This document shows, piece after piece, positions 16,785-25,228 of a stretch of 64,000 bases of DNA. The notes under the pieces were generated by a model that had not been told where the DNA came from, ran no database searches, and saw only the letters and a list, made by a program, of their open reading frames with translations. A program made the translations under genes and the position numbers. Origin of the DNA: Stomatobaculum longum (GTDB lineage Bacteria > Bacillota > Clostridia > Lachnospirales > Lachnospiraceae); contig JH590863.1 in NCBI GenBank assembly GCA_000242235.1, forward strand, positions 1 through 64,000, written 5' to 3'. Numbering within the stretch: the first letter of the stretch is position 1; every line of letters begins with the position of its first letter.

Positions 16785-17124
16785 ATATGGAACTCAAGCT
16801 CTGTGGCTCCGTTGCGTTTCTCAATGTCTGTCGTTGTTGTGAGCTCCGCCGAGTGGCTCTTTGCCCCGGGGCGTTTGCGGAGACCAGCACAAGTCCGGGA
16901 CAGGCACTGCGGGCGCAACTCACGGGCTGGCCGCTGTGTACGCCGCAGCGTTTGGCGGGAATCGAGGCTGCTGTCACGACGCCGTGGCGCGAGGCGACAT
17001 CGCCCGCGACGGCAGAGGGGATGGTTCTGAGGTCAACGCTGTCCGGATTCTGTTCGAGCCGCTCGAGCGCGCTCCAGGACAGAAACGCCGAGTTCACGTC
17101 AATATGAAAAACAATGCGGGACAA
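16785..17124 (-). pseudogene. dinB: Decayed dinB copy (5' end fused to a short internal fragment)
   Basis: On the minus strand from TTG at 17124 the sequence reads like dinB through 'NSAFLSWSALERLEQNPDS' to 'GVVTAASIPAKR', about 65 codons. It then loses frame and jumps to a fragment matching the 'AKSHSVERTTTTDIEKRN' region of the intact gene (about residues 260-285), deleting most of the palm and thumb. The leader, including AGGAGGT, is nearly identical to that of the intact gene. Sequence from 16640 to 16785 is not dinB-like. It cannot make an active polymerase. Confidence 0.88.
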
Positions 17125-17230
17125 GCGAGACCTCCTTCCGAAAATTGAAAGACCCAGGCGCCTTACTATGTGATAGTATAGCAGGAGCGCGGGCAAAAGA
17201 ACATGTGTTTCCGCCTGCGCCGGAGGAAAC

Positions 17231-17647
17231 ATGGGAAAGACTTACGTTTGGGATCACAAGATTCAGTATTACGAGACAGACCAGATGCAGATTGCGCACC
17301 ACTCGAACTATATTCGCTGGTTTGAGGAGGCACGGACCGCGGCCATGGAAGAGGCCGGGCTCGGCTATGAGGAGATGGAGGCGGCGGGCGTGATTAGCCC
17401 CGTGGTTTCGGTCTCGGCGAAGTATCACATGATGTCCTGTTTTCCGGAGACACTCCGGATTGCGGTCGAAATTGCGGACTACAACGGTGCGCGCATGCGG
17501 CTTTGCTATCGGGTGACAGAGAAAACAAGCGGAGAGCTCCGCTGCACCGGAGAGAGCGAACACTGTTATCTCGATGCGGAACACAAACTCATCTCCTTAA
17601 AGCGGAGTAAGCCCGAAATTCATGCAATCCTGGACGCAATGAAGTAA
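17231..17647 (+). CDS. Acyl-CoA thioesterase, 4HBT/YbgC-FadM family
   Basis: 138 residues, the usual hotdog-fold length. 'IQYYETDQMQIAHHSNYIRWFEEAR' near residues 10-35 is the 4-hydroxybenzoyl-CoA thioesterase signature, with the catalytic Asp at about 17 followed by the conserved His-x-x-Tyr. Such enzymes hydrolyse acyl-CoA or acyl-ACP thioesters; the substrate is unknown. The start follows CCGGAGGAAAC. It is monocistronic, with a strong terminator behind it. It sits immediately upstream of the decayed dinB on the opposite strand and looks intact. Confidence 0.92.
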   Translation: MGKTYVWDHKIQYYETDQMQIAHHSNYIRWFEEARTAAMEEAGLGYEEMEAAGVISPVVSVSAKYHMMSCFPETLRIAVEIADYNGARMRLCYRVTEKTSGELRCTGESEHCYLDAEHKLISLKRSKPEIHAILDAMK

Positions 17648-17679
17648 GGGGAGACTTAAAGCCGGACAATTCACAATAG

Positions 17680-17716
17680 AAAACGCGGCGCGGGAGATAG
17701 TCCCGCGCCGCGTTTT
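17680..17716. terminator. Bidirectional terminator between thioesterase and L,D-transpeptidase genes
   Basis: A near-perfect stem AAAACGCGGCGCGGGA / TCCCGCGCCGCGTTTT with a short loop, between convergent genes. Confidence 0.9.
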
Positions 17717-17745
17717 ACGTCGCTGTGAGCGCTTTTAAAGGCGCT

Positions 17746-19596
17746 TTAGTTCTTCTTCAATTCGTCCGCGAGCTGCTGCTCTTCTGCTGTGAGCTTCAGC
17801 TGGCCTGCCGCAACCGCAGCTGCCTTCTGCTGCTCAAGCTGAGCCGCTGCCTGGAGTGCCGCCGCTGCCTCGCCGGAGCTCGGGTCGGTCGGATCCCACT
17901 TCTGGTCGCGCGGAATCGGAACCTCGATTGCATCCTTCTCAACCGGTCCCTTGTTCCACGGGTCGTTGTAGATGTGAACCACGGTGCCGTTGCCGCAGTT
18001 CTTATAGACCCAGTAGGAGTAACCGGTCAGCAGGCGGAGGCAACCGCCGGACGCCGCGTCATCGATGTAGTTGAAGGTGATCGCATCCAGCTCAAGCTTT
18101 GCGCTGTAGTAGAGAATCGAGTGGATGATGAAGCCGTTGTAGAAGCGGTTTAAGTACTTGCAGTAGATGGCCGCCGGGACATCGTCGTGCATGTACTTGA
18201 CATCGTACTTCGCGTAAATCTTATAGTTGCCCATCGGCGTATCCGGGCCGCTCGTCGAGTTGAAGGTCTTATAGGGGATGATGTAGCCGTTGTCGCCGTC
18301 CTTCGCCATGATGTACATGGTGCGGGTTCCCTGGTTGTAGTTGATCTGGTAGGAAGCCTGCGGTCCCATGATGGTCTCGAGGTCGGTCACGACGGAGCCG
18401 TCGTTGTTGAAGTAGTACTTGTAGCCGTCGACATAGTGCCAGCCGCGCGCCGGTTCACCGTCAATGAAGTAGTGCTGGACATTGTCGAGGAAGCCCCAGC
18501 CCGTGTACGGGGTGCCGCTGTGGGAGGAGTAGTGAACGCCAGTGCCGTCGCGGTAAGCGCCCTCATACTTGCCGACCATCAGGTTCTTCGAAGCATAGGG
18601 GAAGTGCTCGGTGTTGTGCCAGAAGCCCACGCGGATGCCGACAATGTAGCGGTCGGAGCCCATGGTACCGGTCGTCTGGCCGTTCTTTGCCCAGTCGAGG
18701 ACGGTGCCGTCGTTCAGCATGACCTTGTAGTAGACATCGTTGTAGCGGTGCGCCATGCCCTTCACGCGAATCTGGATGGCCTGTACCTTTGCGCCGTCCT
18801 CGTTGTAGGGCGTAATTTCCTTCGAAGCCGCCCACGGGCTCCAGCCGTGCTGATCGGTGTAGACGCGGTAGTACATGCGTGCAATTCCGGAGTGAATCAT
18901 GTAGAACTTCGAGAAGCCGTTCGCCGAGAAGAGACCCTTGCCCGGGTTATTGGTCGCGGTGTCGTCGATTACATTGCCGGCCGCATCGCGCATCTGGTAG
19001 GTCGCAATCTGCACCTGGTTTAAAACCGGGTCCGCCGGGGTGTTGCCGGTACCGAGTGCCTCAAAGCCCGCATTCTCGAAAATCGAGGAGAGGTCATCGC
19101 GCCCCGGATTGCCCGCAAAATCCACGCTGCCCGGCAGACTGTAGTCGGAGTTCACCGACTTCTCGGTCGCCGTGTAGGTAGCGGTGTACTGTGCGGTGCT
19201 GGACGGGAACTTCGCGTCCGGATTGGTTGCATCGGAGGCAGGGCTCGGGTTTTGCGATTGCGCTGCGTTCTGGGTTTCGTCGAGGCTCGTCGCCTGGCCG
19301 CCGATCTCAGGCTGGCCGGCCGAGGTCTGCGCCTCGGTCTCGGTCGAGGCGGGAGCGGAAGTCTCTGCGCCGGTGCCGGTGGATGTCGCTGCCGGTGCGG
19401 AAGTTGCGGCAGCCGCGCTGCTCTGGCTGCCCGTGCCCTCCGGTGCGGTGAGCTGCGCCTCGCTGCTTGCGGAAGTGCTGTAAGCGGCAGGGTTTGCGCT
19501 GTGTCCGGACACCTTTGCGAAGGCGGGGACAGGTGCCTGTAAGGTCATTGAGGCAGAGAGCACTAGGGCCGCGCCTCGTTTCAGATTTAATTTCAT
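17746..19596 (-). CDS. Secreted L,D-transpeptidase (YkuD) with cell-wall-binding repeats
   Basis: 616 residues. A signal peptide (about 1-27, ending APVPAFA) is followed by a Ser/Thr/Ala-rich low-complexity linker to about 150, a beta-rich region (about 200-350), and choline-binding-type repeats near 360-410 (GWHYVDGYKYYFNNDGS). The catalytic domain has His in 'FIIHSILYY' near 491 and the nucleophile Cys in 'SGGCLRLLTG' near 518. These enzymes form 3-3 peptidoglycan cross-links or attach proteins to the wall. An Ala/Gln/Glu-rich helical tail ends the protein. The start follows AGGAGGT. It is monocistronic. Confidence 0.93.
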   Translation of the reverse strand: MKLNLKRGAALVLSASMTLQAPVPAFAKVSGHSANPAAYSTSASSEAQLTAPEGTGSQSSAAAATSAPAATSTGTGAETSAPASTETEAQTSAGQPEIGGQATSLDETQNAAQSQNPSPASDATNPDAKFPSSTAQYTATYTATEKSVNSDYSLPGSVDFAGNPGRDDLSSIFENAGFEALGTGNTPADPVLNQVQIATYQMRDAAGNVIDDTATNNPGKGLFSANGFSKFYMIHSGIARMYYRVYTDQHGWSPWAASKEITPYNEDGAKVQAIQIRVKGMAHRYNDVYYKVMLNDGTVLDWAKNGQTTGTMGSDRYIVGIRVGFWHNTEHFPYASKNLMVGKYEGAYRDGTGVHYSSHSGTPYTGWGFLDNVQHYFIDGEPARGWHYVDGYKYYFNNDGSVVTDLETIMGPQASYQINYNQGTRTMYIMAKDGDNGYIIPYKTFNSTSGPDTPMGNYKIYAKYDVKYMHDDVPAAIYCKYLNRFYNGFIIHSILYYSAKLELDAITFNYIDDAASGGCLRLLTGYSYWVYKNCGNGTVVHIYNDPWNKGPVEKDAIEVPIPRDQKWDPTDPSSGEAAAALQAAAQLEQQKAAAVAAGQLKLTAEEQQLADELKKN

Positions 19597-19785
19597 ACCT
19601 TGGGATACCTCCTGAAATCAGAGTCAATTCATACAGTTGAGAAGCAGGGCTGCCACAGTGTGCGGAACAGCCCGCGATGCGCAGAGCGCAACATAGAACT
19701 CATAATATCTTAACATATTGCGTCAACCGCCGCAGTGAAAAAACGGTGTTTAATCCTGACGGTTTTCTTACAGTTTAAGCTTTTC

Positions 19786-20265
19786 TCAGTCCGGATAGCG
19801 AAGCTGCGACGGCCGCGGTGCGTTCAGGGCGCGCTCCAGGTAGCGGCGAGCCTCCCATTTTGCCATCGGCAGGTTCATGTCGAGGTAGTTGCCGCAGTCG
19901 CGTGCGGCCGCACCCGGGACCTCGCCCGTGAAGTTCGTGACAAAGCGGAAGAGTTCACGGAGCAAAGGCAGAATGTCGGCGGGCTCATAGTCGCCGCGGA
20001 GCAGGAGATAAAAGCCGGTGCGGCAGCCCATGGGGCCGAAGTAGAGGACGCGTGCACCGAAGTCCGCGTGGTTCCGGAGGAAGGTCGCGCCGAGATGTTC
20101 GAGCGTGTGGACTTCCGCGGTATTCATGACGGGCTCCTTGTTCGGCGCAGTCATGCGGAGATCGAAGGTGGTGACCGTCTCGGGGCCGACCGCATCTTTC
20201 CGGGATACATAGACGCCGGGTTCCAGGTTCAGGTGATTGACAGTAAAGCTCGTGATTTTTTCCAT
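19786..20265 (-). CDS. luxS: S-ribosylhomocysteine lyase (LuxS)
   Basis: 159 residues, the normal LuxS size. The metal-binding motif HTLEH lies near 53-57 and the third ligand Cys is in 'GPMGCRTGFYLLL' near 121. LuxS splits S-ribosylhomocysteine into homocysteine and DPD, the AI-2 precursor, in the activated methyl cycle. The start at 20265 follows AGAGGAGG; the longer frame upstream is not LuxS-like. No pfs/mtn gene is nearby. It is monocistronic and divergent from the ATP-grasp gene. Confidence 0.97.
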   Translation of the reverse strand: MEKITSFTVNHLNLEPGVYVSRKDAVGPETVTTFDLRMTAPNKEPVMNTAEVHTLEHLGATFLRNHADFGARVLYFGPMGCRTGFYLLLRGDYEPADILPLLRELFRFVTNFTGEVPGAAARDCGNYLDMNLPMAKWEARRYLERALNAPRPSQLRYPD

Positions 20266-20313
20266 ATGCAGCCTCCTCTTGCGGGCGCCGTGCCGGCGCG
20301 GTTCGCTCCCCGA

Positions 20314-20341
20314 TTGACATTCTTGATAGTTATGGTAAAGT
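20314..20341 (+). promoter_or_regulatory. Promoter for the ATP-grasp gene
   Basis: TTGACA (20314-20319), 16-bp spacer, TAAAGT (20336-20341), about 60 bp before the start codon. Confidence 0.6.
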
Positions 20342-20402
20342 TTTAGCCTAACACAGTAAAATTCGGAATGCAAGCGCAGTGCGCGGAAGGATGGGAATAT
20401 CG

Positions 20403-21425
20403 ATGGAAACAAGAGAAGTGAGACGTATATTGGTGACGGCAATCGGCTCGTTTGCGGCACCCGCCGTGATCCGGGAGTTGAAGAAAGAGGGCTGTTATGT
20501 CGTCGGAACGGATGTCAATCCGGCGGAACTGCTCTCGGAGAGCACGGAAGTGCAGGCGTTTTATCAGCTGCCGCGCTGTGACGCGCGCGAGGAATATCTG
20601 CAGAAGCTCGGCGCGGTGATTCAGCGGGAACAGATTGACGGCATATTGCCGCTGACCGATGCGGAACTCGATGTGCTCGGCGCGGACACGGAGCAGCTCG
20701 GAGGCGCCCTTTTGCTCGCGCCGTCCGGGGAACTGCTGCAGCGTGCGCGCCACAAGAAGCAGAGCAAGGAGGCAGCGGAGGCGGTATTCCGCCGCGCGGG
20801 GAATGAGCGCTTTGTGACGATTCCGACCTTCCGCATGCCGCACCGCACGGAAGAGGAGAGAGAGCAGTGGCTGCTCCGCCACATGCCGCTCATCTTAAAG
20901 CCGGACAACGGCAGAAGCTCGGAGGGGGTATTCCGCATCGGAAACCGCGAGGCGCTGACGCGCGCGCTCCTCGAGCTTCGCATGCTCGGCCGGGCGGAGG
21001 GCTATCTCGCGCAGCCCTTTATCTCGGGTCGCGTGGTCTGTGTGGACACAATCCGGGACAGCGCAGGGCATACGCTCGCGCTCGCGCGGGAGGAGTATAT
21101 CCGGACGCCGCGCGGGGCCGGTCTCTCGGTGCAGGTATTCCGGGACAGCGAGCTCGAGGCAATTTGCGGAGCGCTCGCGGCGGAACTCGGCGTCATCGGC
21201 TGCGTGAACTTTGAATTTATCAAGGATGCGGGTGGCAAGTATCATTTCCTCGAGTGCAACCCGCGCTTTTCGGGCGGCATCGGTTTTTCGGAGCGGGCAG
21301 GTCTTCCCGCCGTGCGGCTGCACCTCGGGGCTTGGCGCGGCGAGAGCATTCCGGAGGACATAACGGAGCGGATTACGCCCGGCTGGCAGGTTAAGAAATA
21401 TATAGAAGTGGTAACAAAAGAGTGA
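20403..21425 (+). CDS. ATP-grasp domain protein (carbamoyl-phosphate-synthase-like)
   Basis: About 340 residues. The N-terminal Rossmann-like part ('RRILVTAIGSFAAPAVIREL') leads into an ATP-grasp fold with 'PLILKPDNGRSSEGVF' (ATP lysine region), 'GCVNFEFIKDAGGKYHFLECNPRFSGG' (Mg2+-binding Glu and Asn) and a C-terminal 'GWQVKKYIEVV'. Such ligases form amide or peptide bonds by acyl-phosphate chemistry. The substrate is unknown; similar proteins occur in polysaccharide and peptide-tailoring loci. The start is uncertain between 20391 and 20403; GGAAGG at 20385 better fits 20403. Confidence 0.85.
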   Translation: METREVRRILVTAIGSFAAPAVIRELKKEGCYVVGTDVNPAELLSESTEVQAFYQLPRCDAREEYLQKLGAVIQREQIDGILPLTDAELDVLGADTEQLGGALLLAPSGELLQRARHKKQSKEAAEAVFRRAGNERFVTIPTFRMPHRTEEEREQWLLRHMPLILKPDNGRSSEGVFRIGNREALTRALLELRMLGRAEGYLAQPFISGRVVCVDTIRDSAGHTLALAREEYIRTPRGAGLSVQVFRDSELEAICGALAAELGVIGCVNFEFIKDAGGKYHFLECNPRFSGGIGFSERAGLPAVRLHLGAWRGESIPEDITERITPGWQVKKYIEVVTKE

Positions 21426-21430
21426 TATAG

Positions 21431-21467
21431 TAAAAAAGCGCAGTTATGCTTCTGCTGCGCTTTTTTG
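21431..21467 (+). terminator. Terminator after the ATP-grasp gene
   Basis: AAAAAAGCGCAG pairs with CTGCGCTTTTTT, with an 11-nt loop. Nearly perfect, with A and T tracts. The sortase gene starts 33 bp later. Confidence 0.9.
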
Positions 21468-21499
21468 GCGAAGAGAAAACAAGACGCCAAGGGAGGAAT

Positions 21500-22324
21500 A
21501 TGGACGAGAAGAAGAAACGAAACAGGCATGTCGCGCTGATAGTCCTGATTTTGTTGCTTGGCATCGCAAACGGGAAGCGGCTCCAAGACCGGAGCGCACA
21601 TATCAAGCGCTATGCGGAGATGCCGACGGCGGTTGCGGCCGAGACCAAGGCAGCGGAGACAACGGCGGCGGCAGGAGAAGAGAGCACGGCGGCAACTCTG
21701 CCGGAGCAGGATGCGGATGCGGCGCGCGTCATTGACTTTGCGGCGCTCAAGGCCAAGAATCCGGATGTGGTCGCATGGCTCTATGTGCCGGGTACCGATG
21801 TCAACTATCCGATTCTGTACCGCGAGGCGGACAACGAATATTATCTGCGCCGCGATATCGACGGCCGCGAGGGCTCGTATGACGGCGTTTTCCTGGACGG
21901 CGACGACGCCCCGGATTTTTCGACGCTCCAGAATCTGATGTATGGTCATCACATGAAAAACGGCACCATGTTCACGCCACTCGTCAATTTCAAGAAAAAG
22001 AGTTTCTTTGAGGCGCACCGAAGAGTGTATCTCTACACGCCGGAGCACACCTATATTTTAAAGCCGCTCGCCGCACTCTACACGGACGCGGGCGAGGATA
22101 AGCGCCGCATCGAGTTTTCGGACCGCCGGGAGTTCAATGCCTATGTGGATCAGATGACGAAGGGCTGCGAGTTCCGCGATTTGCCGGCGGAGGGCGTAGA
22201 CAAACTGTTCTCGTTTGTAACCTGCTCCTATGAGTTTAACGACGCGCGCACCATCCTCTATTGTTACGAGGTGGATGCGGCGGGCAATCCGGTCAAACCG
22301 GCTGCCATCGAAAAGCAACCGTAA
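21500..22324 (+). CDS. srtB: Class B sortase
   Basis: 274 residues. A short cytoplasmic Lys-rich start and one membrane anchor (about 10-22) are followed by an Ala/Thr/Glu-rich linker and the sortase barrel. The catalytic His is in 'LMYGHHMKNGTMF' near 150, the Cys in 'FVTCSYEF' near 241, and the Arg in 'NDARTILYCY' near 250, the SrtB arrangement. It would anchor proteins to the peptidoglycan. No substrate with an NPQTN-like signal is in the window. The start follows GGGAGG. It lies just upstream of the rml genes and may be co-transcribed with them. Confidence 0.93.
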   Translation: MDEKKKRNRHVALIVLILLLGIANGKRLQDRSAHIKRYAEMPTAVAAETKAAETTAAAGEESTAATLPEQDADAARVIDFAALKAKNPDVVAWLYVPGTDVNYPILYREADNEYYLRRDIDGREGSYDGVFLDGDDAPDFSTLQNLMYGHHMKNGTMFTPLVNFKKKSFFEAHRRVYLYTPEHTYILKPLAALYTDAGEDKRRIEFSDRREFNAYVDQMTKGCEFRDLPAEGVDKLFSFVTCSYEFNDARTILYCYEVDAAGNPVKPAAIEKQP

Positions 22325-22381
22325 CAGCAGGCAACATAAGAACCGGCATCACCCAAAACTACCAGCAGGGGGAGAGGCAAC

Positions 22382-23263
22382 ATGAAGGGAATTGTACTCG
22401 CCGGAGGTTCCGGCACGCGGCTTTATCCGCTGACCAAGGTCACCAGTAAGCAGTTGCTTCCGGTTTACGACAAACCGATGATTTACTACCCGCTTTCCGT
22501 CTTGATGACGGCGGGCATCCGGGACATTCTGATTATCTCGACGCCGGAGGATACACCGCGCTTTGAGGAACTCCTCGGCGACGGCAGTCAGTTCGGACTC
22601 TCGCTCTCCTATACGGTGCAGCCGAGCCCGGACGGTCTCGCGCAGGCGTTTCTGCTCGGCGAGGACTTTATCGGCGACGACCGCGTCGCAATGATACTCG
22701 GCGACAATATTTTCGCAGGCAACGGTTTAAAGGAGCAACTGCTCCGCGCCGCGGGGCGCGAGCAGGGCGCGACGGTGTTCGGCTACTATGTGGACGACCC
22801 GGAGCGCTTCGGCATTGTGGAGTTCGACAAGGCGGGGCGCGCGGTCTCGATCGAGGAGAAGCCGGAGAAGCCGAAGTCGAACTACTGCGTGACGGGACTT
22901 TACTTCTATGACCGCCGCGTGGTCGAGTTTGCGAAGAGCTTAAAGCCGAGTGCGCGCGGCGAGCTCGAAATCACCGATTTGAACCGCCTGTATCTCGAAA
23001 AGAGCGAGCTCGAGGTGAATCTGCTCGGTCAGGGCTTCACTTGGCTTGACACGGGCACGCACGAGTCGCTCGTCGAGGCGACCAACTTTGTCTATACGAT
23101 TGAGACCCACCAGCACAGAAAGATTGCCTGCCTCGAGGAAATCGCCTACTTAAACGGCTGGATTTCCGGCGAGCAGCTCGCGGAAGCGGCAGAGTCCATG
23201 CGGAAGAATGAGTACGGCAAGTACTTGCGAGACGTTCTGGACGGCAAATATCTGGTACAGTAA
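22382..23263 (+). CDS. rfbA: Glucose-1-phosphate thymidylyltransferase (RmlA)
   Basis: 293 residues, full length. The N-terminal nucleotide-binding motif [20 protein letters not shown] is at 8-27, and 'YQ-like' sugar-binding motifs 'DNIFAG' and '[10 protein letters not shown]' follow. It joins dTTP and glucose-1-phosphate to make dTDP-glucose, the first step of dTDP-L-rhamnose synthesis. It is followed 22 bp later by rmlB, then rmlD and glmM in an operon. The ribosome binding site is GGGGGAGAGG. Nothing abnormal. Confidence 0.97.
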   Translation: MKGIVLAGGSGTRLYPLTKVTSKQLLPVYDKPMIYYPLSVLMTAGIRDILIISTPEDTPRFEELLGDGSQFGLSLSYTVQPSPDGLAQAFLLGEDFIGDDRVAMILGDNIFAGNGLKEQLLRAAGREQGATVFGYYVDDPERFGIVEFDKAGRAVSIEEKPEKPKSNYCVTGLYFYDRRVVEFAKSLKPSARGELEITDLNRLYLEKSELEVNLLGQGFTWLDTGTHESLVEATNFVYTIETHQHRKIACLEEIAYLNGWISGEQLAEAAESMRKNEYGKYLRDVLDGKYLVQ

Positions 23264-23285
23264 ACAGGCGAGAGAGGACAGAGAG

Positions 23286-24308
23286 ATGAAAATAGTAGTG
23301 ACAGGCGGCGCAGGTTTTATCGGCAGCAACTTCGTGCAGTACGAGGTGAATCGCTATCCGGAGGATGAGATCATCAACCTGGATCTCCTCACCTATGCGG
23401 GCAATCTGGAGAGCGTTGCGCCGGTCGCGGACAAGAAGAACTACCGCTTTGTGCGCGGTGATATCGCGGACAGAGCCTTTGTCTTTGACTTTTTCGAGAA
23501 GGAGAAGCCGGACATTGTGATTAACTTTGCGGCGGAGTCCCATGTGGACCGCAGTATCACGGATCCGGAGGTCTTTGTGCGGACAAACGTGGTCGGCACG
23601 ACGACCTTGCTCGATGCCTGCCGCACCTACGGTATAAAGCGTTATCATCAGGTTTCGACCGATGAAGTCTACGGCGATCTGCCCTTAGACCGCCCGGACC
23701 TCTTCTTCACCGAGGAGACCCCGCTCCACACCTCATCGCCCTATTCGAGCGCGAAGGCAGCGGCCGATCTCTTTGTGCAGGCCTATCACAGAACCTACGG
23801 GCTGCCGGTGACCATCAGCCGCTGCTCGAATAACTACGGCCCCTACCATTTTCCGGAGAAGCTGATTCCGCTCGTCATCAGCCGCGCGCTGAACAACGAG
23901 GAAGTCCCGGTCTACGGCGAGGGCAAGAATGTGCGCGACTGGCTCTATGTGACGGATCACTGCTCCGCAATCGACCTCGTGGTGCGAAAGGGCAGAGTCG
24001 GCGAGGTCTATAACATCGGCGGCCACAACGAGAGAAGCAATCTCGAGGTCGTGCAGACCATACTCCGCGCGCTGAACAAGCCGGAGAGCCTGATTCACTT
24101 TGTGAAAGACCGCCCGGGTCACGACCTCCGTTATGCGATGGACCCGACCAAGATTGAGACCGAGCTCGGCTGGAAGCCGGAGTACACCTTCGACACAGGT
24201 ATCCCGGTCACAATCGACTGGTACCTGAATCACCGCGACTGGTGGGAGCACATTGTGAGCGGCGAGTATCAGAAGTATTTTGAGAAAATGTATGGGGAGC
24301 GCCTCTGA
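23286..24308 (+). CDS. rfbB: dTDP-glucose 4,6-dehydratase (RmlB)
   Basis: 340 residues. The NAD-binding motif GGAGFIGSNFV lies near 8-18, the active-site triad includes 'STDEVYGDL' and the YSSAK motif near 154, and 'EETPLHTSSPYSSAKAAAD' is the diagnostic SDR-extended block. It converts dTDP-glucose into the 4-keto-6-deoxy intermediate. The start at 23286 follows GAGAGGACAG. It overlaps rmlD by one base (TGATG), indicating translational coupling. Confidence 0.97.
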   Translation: MKIVVTGGAGFIGSNFVQYEVNRYPEDEIINLDLLTYAGNLESVAPVADKKNYRFVRGDIADRAFVFDFFEKEKPDIVINFAAESHVDRSITDPEVFVRTNVVGTTTLLDACRTYGIKRYHQVSTDEVYGDLPLDRPDLFFTEETPLHTSSPYSSAKAAADLFVQAYHRTYGLPVTISRCSNNYGPYHFPEKLIPLVISRALNNEEVPVYGEGKNVRDWLYVTDHCSAIDLVVRKGRVGEVYNIGGHNERSNLEVVQTILRALNKPESLIHFVKDRPGHDLRYAMDPTKIETELGWKPEYTFDTGIPVTIDWYLNHRDWWEHIVSGEYQKYFEKMYGERL

Positions 24309-25228
24309 TGCGCGCCTTGGTGACCGGCGTCGCGGGCCAGCTGGGCCACGATGTCGTGAATGAACTGCTGCGTCGCGGCGAAGAGGTGATCGGCTCCGAT
24401 CTTGCGGCGACATACAGCGGCGTGCAGGACGGCACGGCGGTCACGACTTGTCGCTATGTGCCGCTCGACATCACGGACCGCGCGGCGGTAGAGCGCGTGA
24501 TGCGCGAAGTAAAGCCGGATGTGCTGATTCACTGTGCGGCCTGGACGGCTGTGGATGCCGCGGAAGATGCCGACAAGCGCGAGTTGGTACAGAAAATCAA
24601 CGGGCTCGGCACCGAGTACCTTGCGGCTGCCTGCCGCGAAATCGACGCGAAGATGATGTACATCAGCACCGACTATGTCTTTTCCGGGCAGGGCACGGCG
24701 CCCTGGGAGCCGGACTGCCGCGATTTCGATCCGCAAAATGTCTACGGCATGACCAAGCTCTACGGCGAGGAAGCGGTGCGGCAGCAGCTCAGTAAGTATT
24801 TCATTGTACGCATTGCCTGGGTCTTCGGCGTGAACGGCAATAACTTTATCAAGACCATGCTCCGCGTCGGCGCGACTCACCCGGAGCTCCGCGTGGTCAA
24901 CGACCAGATCGGCACGCCGACCTATACGCTGGATTTGGCGGTTCTGCTCGCGGACATGGTCGAGACCGAGAAATACGGCACCTACCATGCGACCAACGAG
25001 GGCGGCTACATCTCCTGGTACGAATTCGCAAAGGCGATTTTCGAAGAGGCGGGGATGGACACGAAGGTCACCCCGGTCACGACGGCGGAATACGGACAGT
25101 CAAAGGCAATGCGCCCGTTTAACAGCCGCCTCGAGAAGAAGAAGTTGAGAGAGCAGGGCTTTACACCGCTGCCCGACTGGCGGGACGCTTTGCACCGCTA
25201 TGTGAAACTGCTCCGGGAGGAAGCGTAA
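24308..25228 (+). CDS. rfbD: dTDP-4-dehydrorhamnose reductase (RmlD)
   Basis: 306 residues. 'VTGVAGQLGHDVVNELL' is the N-terminal NADPH-binding motif. 'CAAWTAVDAAEDAD' and 'YGMTKLYGE' (catalytic Tyr/Lys) are typical of RmlD, as is 'WVFGVNGNNFIKTML'. It performs the last reduction to dTDP-L-rhamnose. The 3,5-epimerase RmlC, which acts just before it, is not present in this window. It overlaps both flanking genes by one base. Confidence 0.96.
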   Translation: MRALVTGVAGQLGHDVVNELLRRGEEVIGSDLAATYSGVQDGTAVTTCRYVPLDITDRAAVERVMREVKPDVLIHCAAWTAVDAAEDADKRELVQKINGLGTEYLAAACREIDAKMMYISTDYVFSGQGTAPWEPDCRDFDPQNVYGMTKLYGEEAVRQQLSKYFIVRIAWVFGVNGNNFIKTMLRVGATHPELRVVNDQIGTPTYTLDLAVLLADMVETEKYGTYHATNEGGYISWYEFAKAIFEEAGMDTKVTPVTTAEYGQSKAMRPFNSRLEKKKLREQGFTPLPDWRDALHRYVKLLREEA

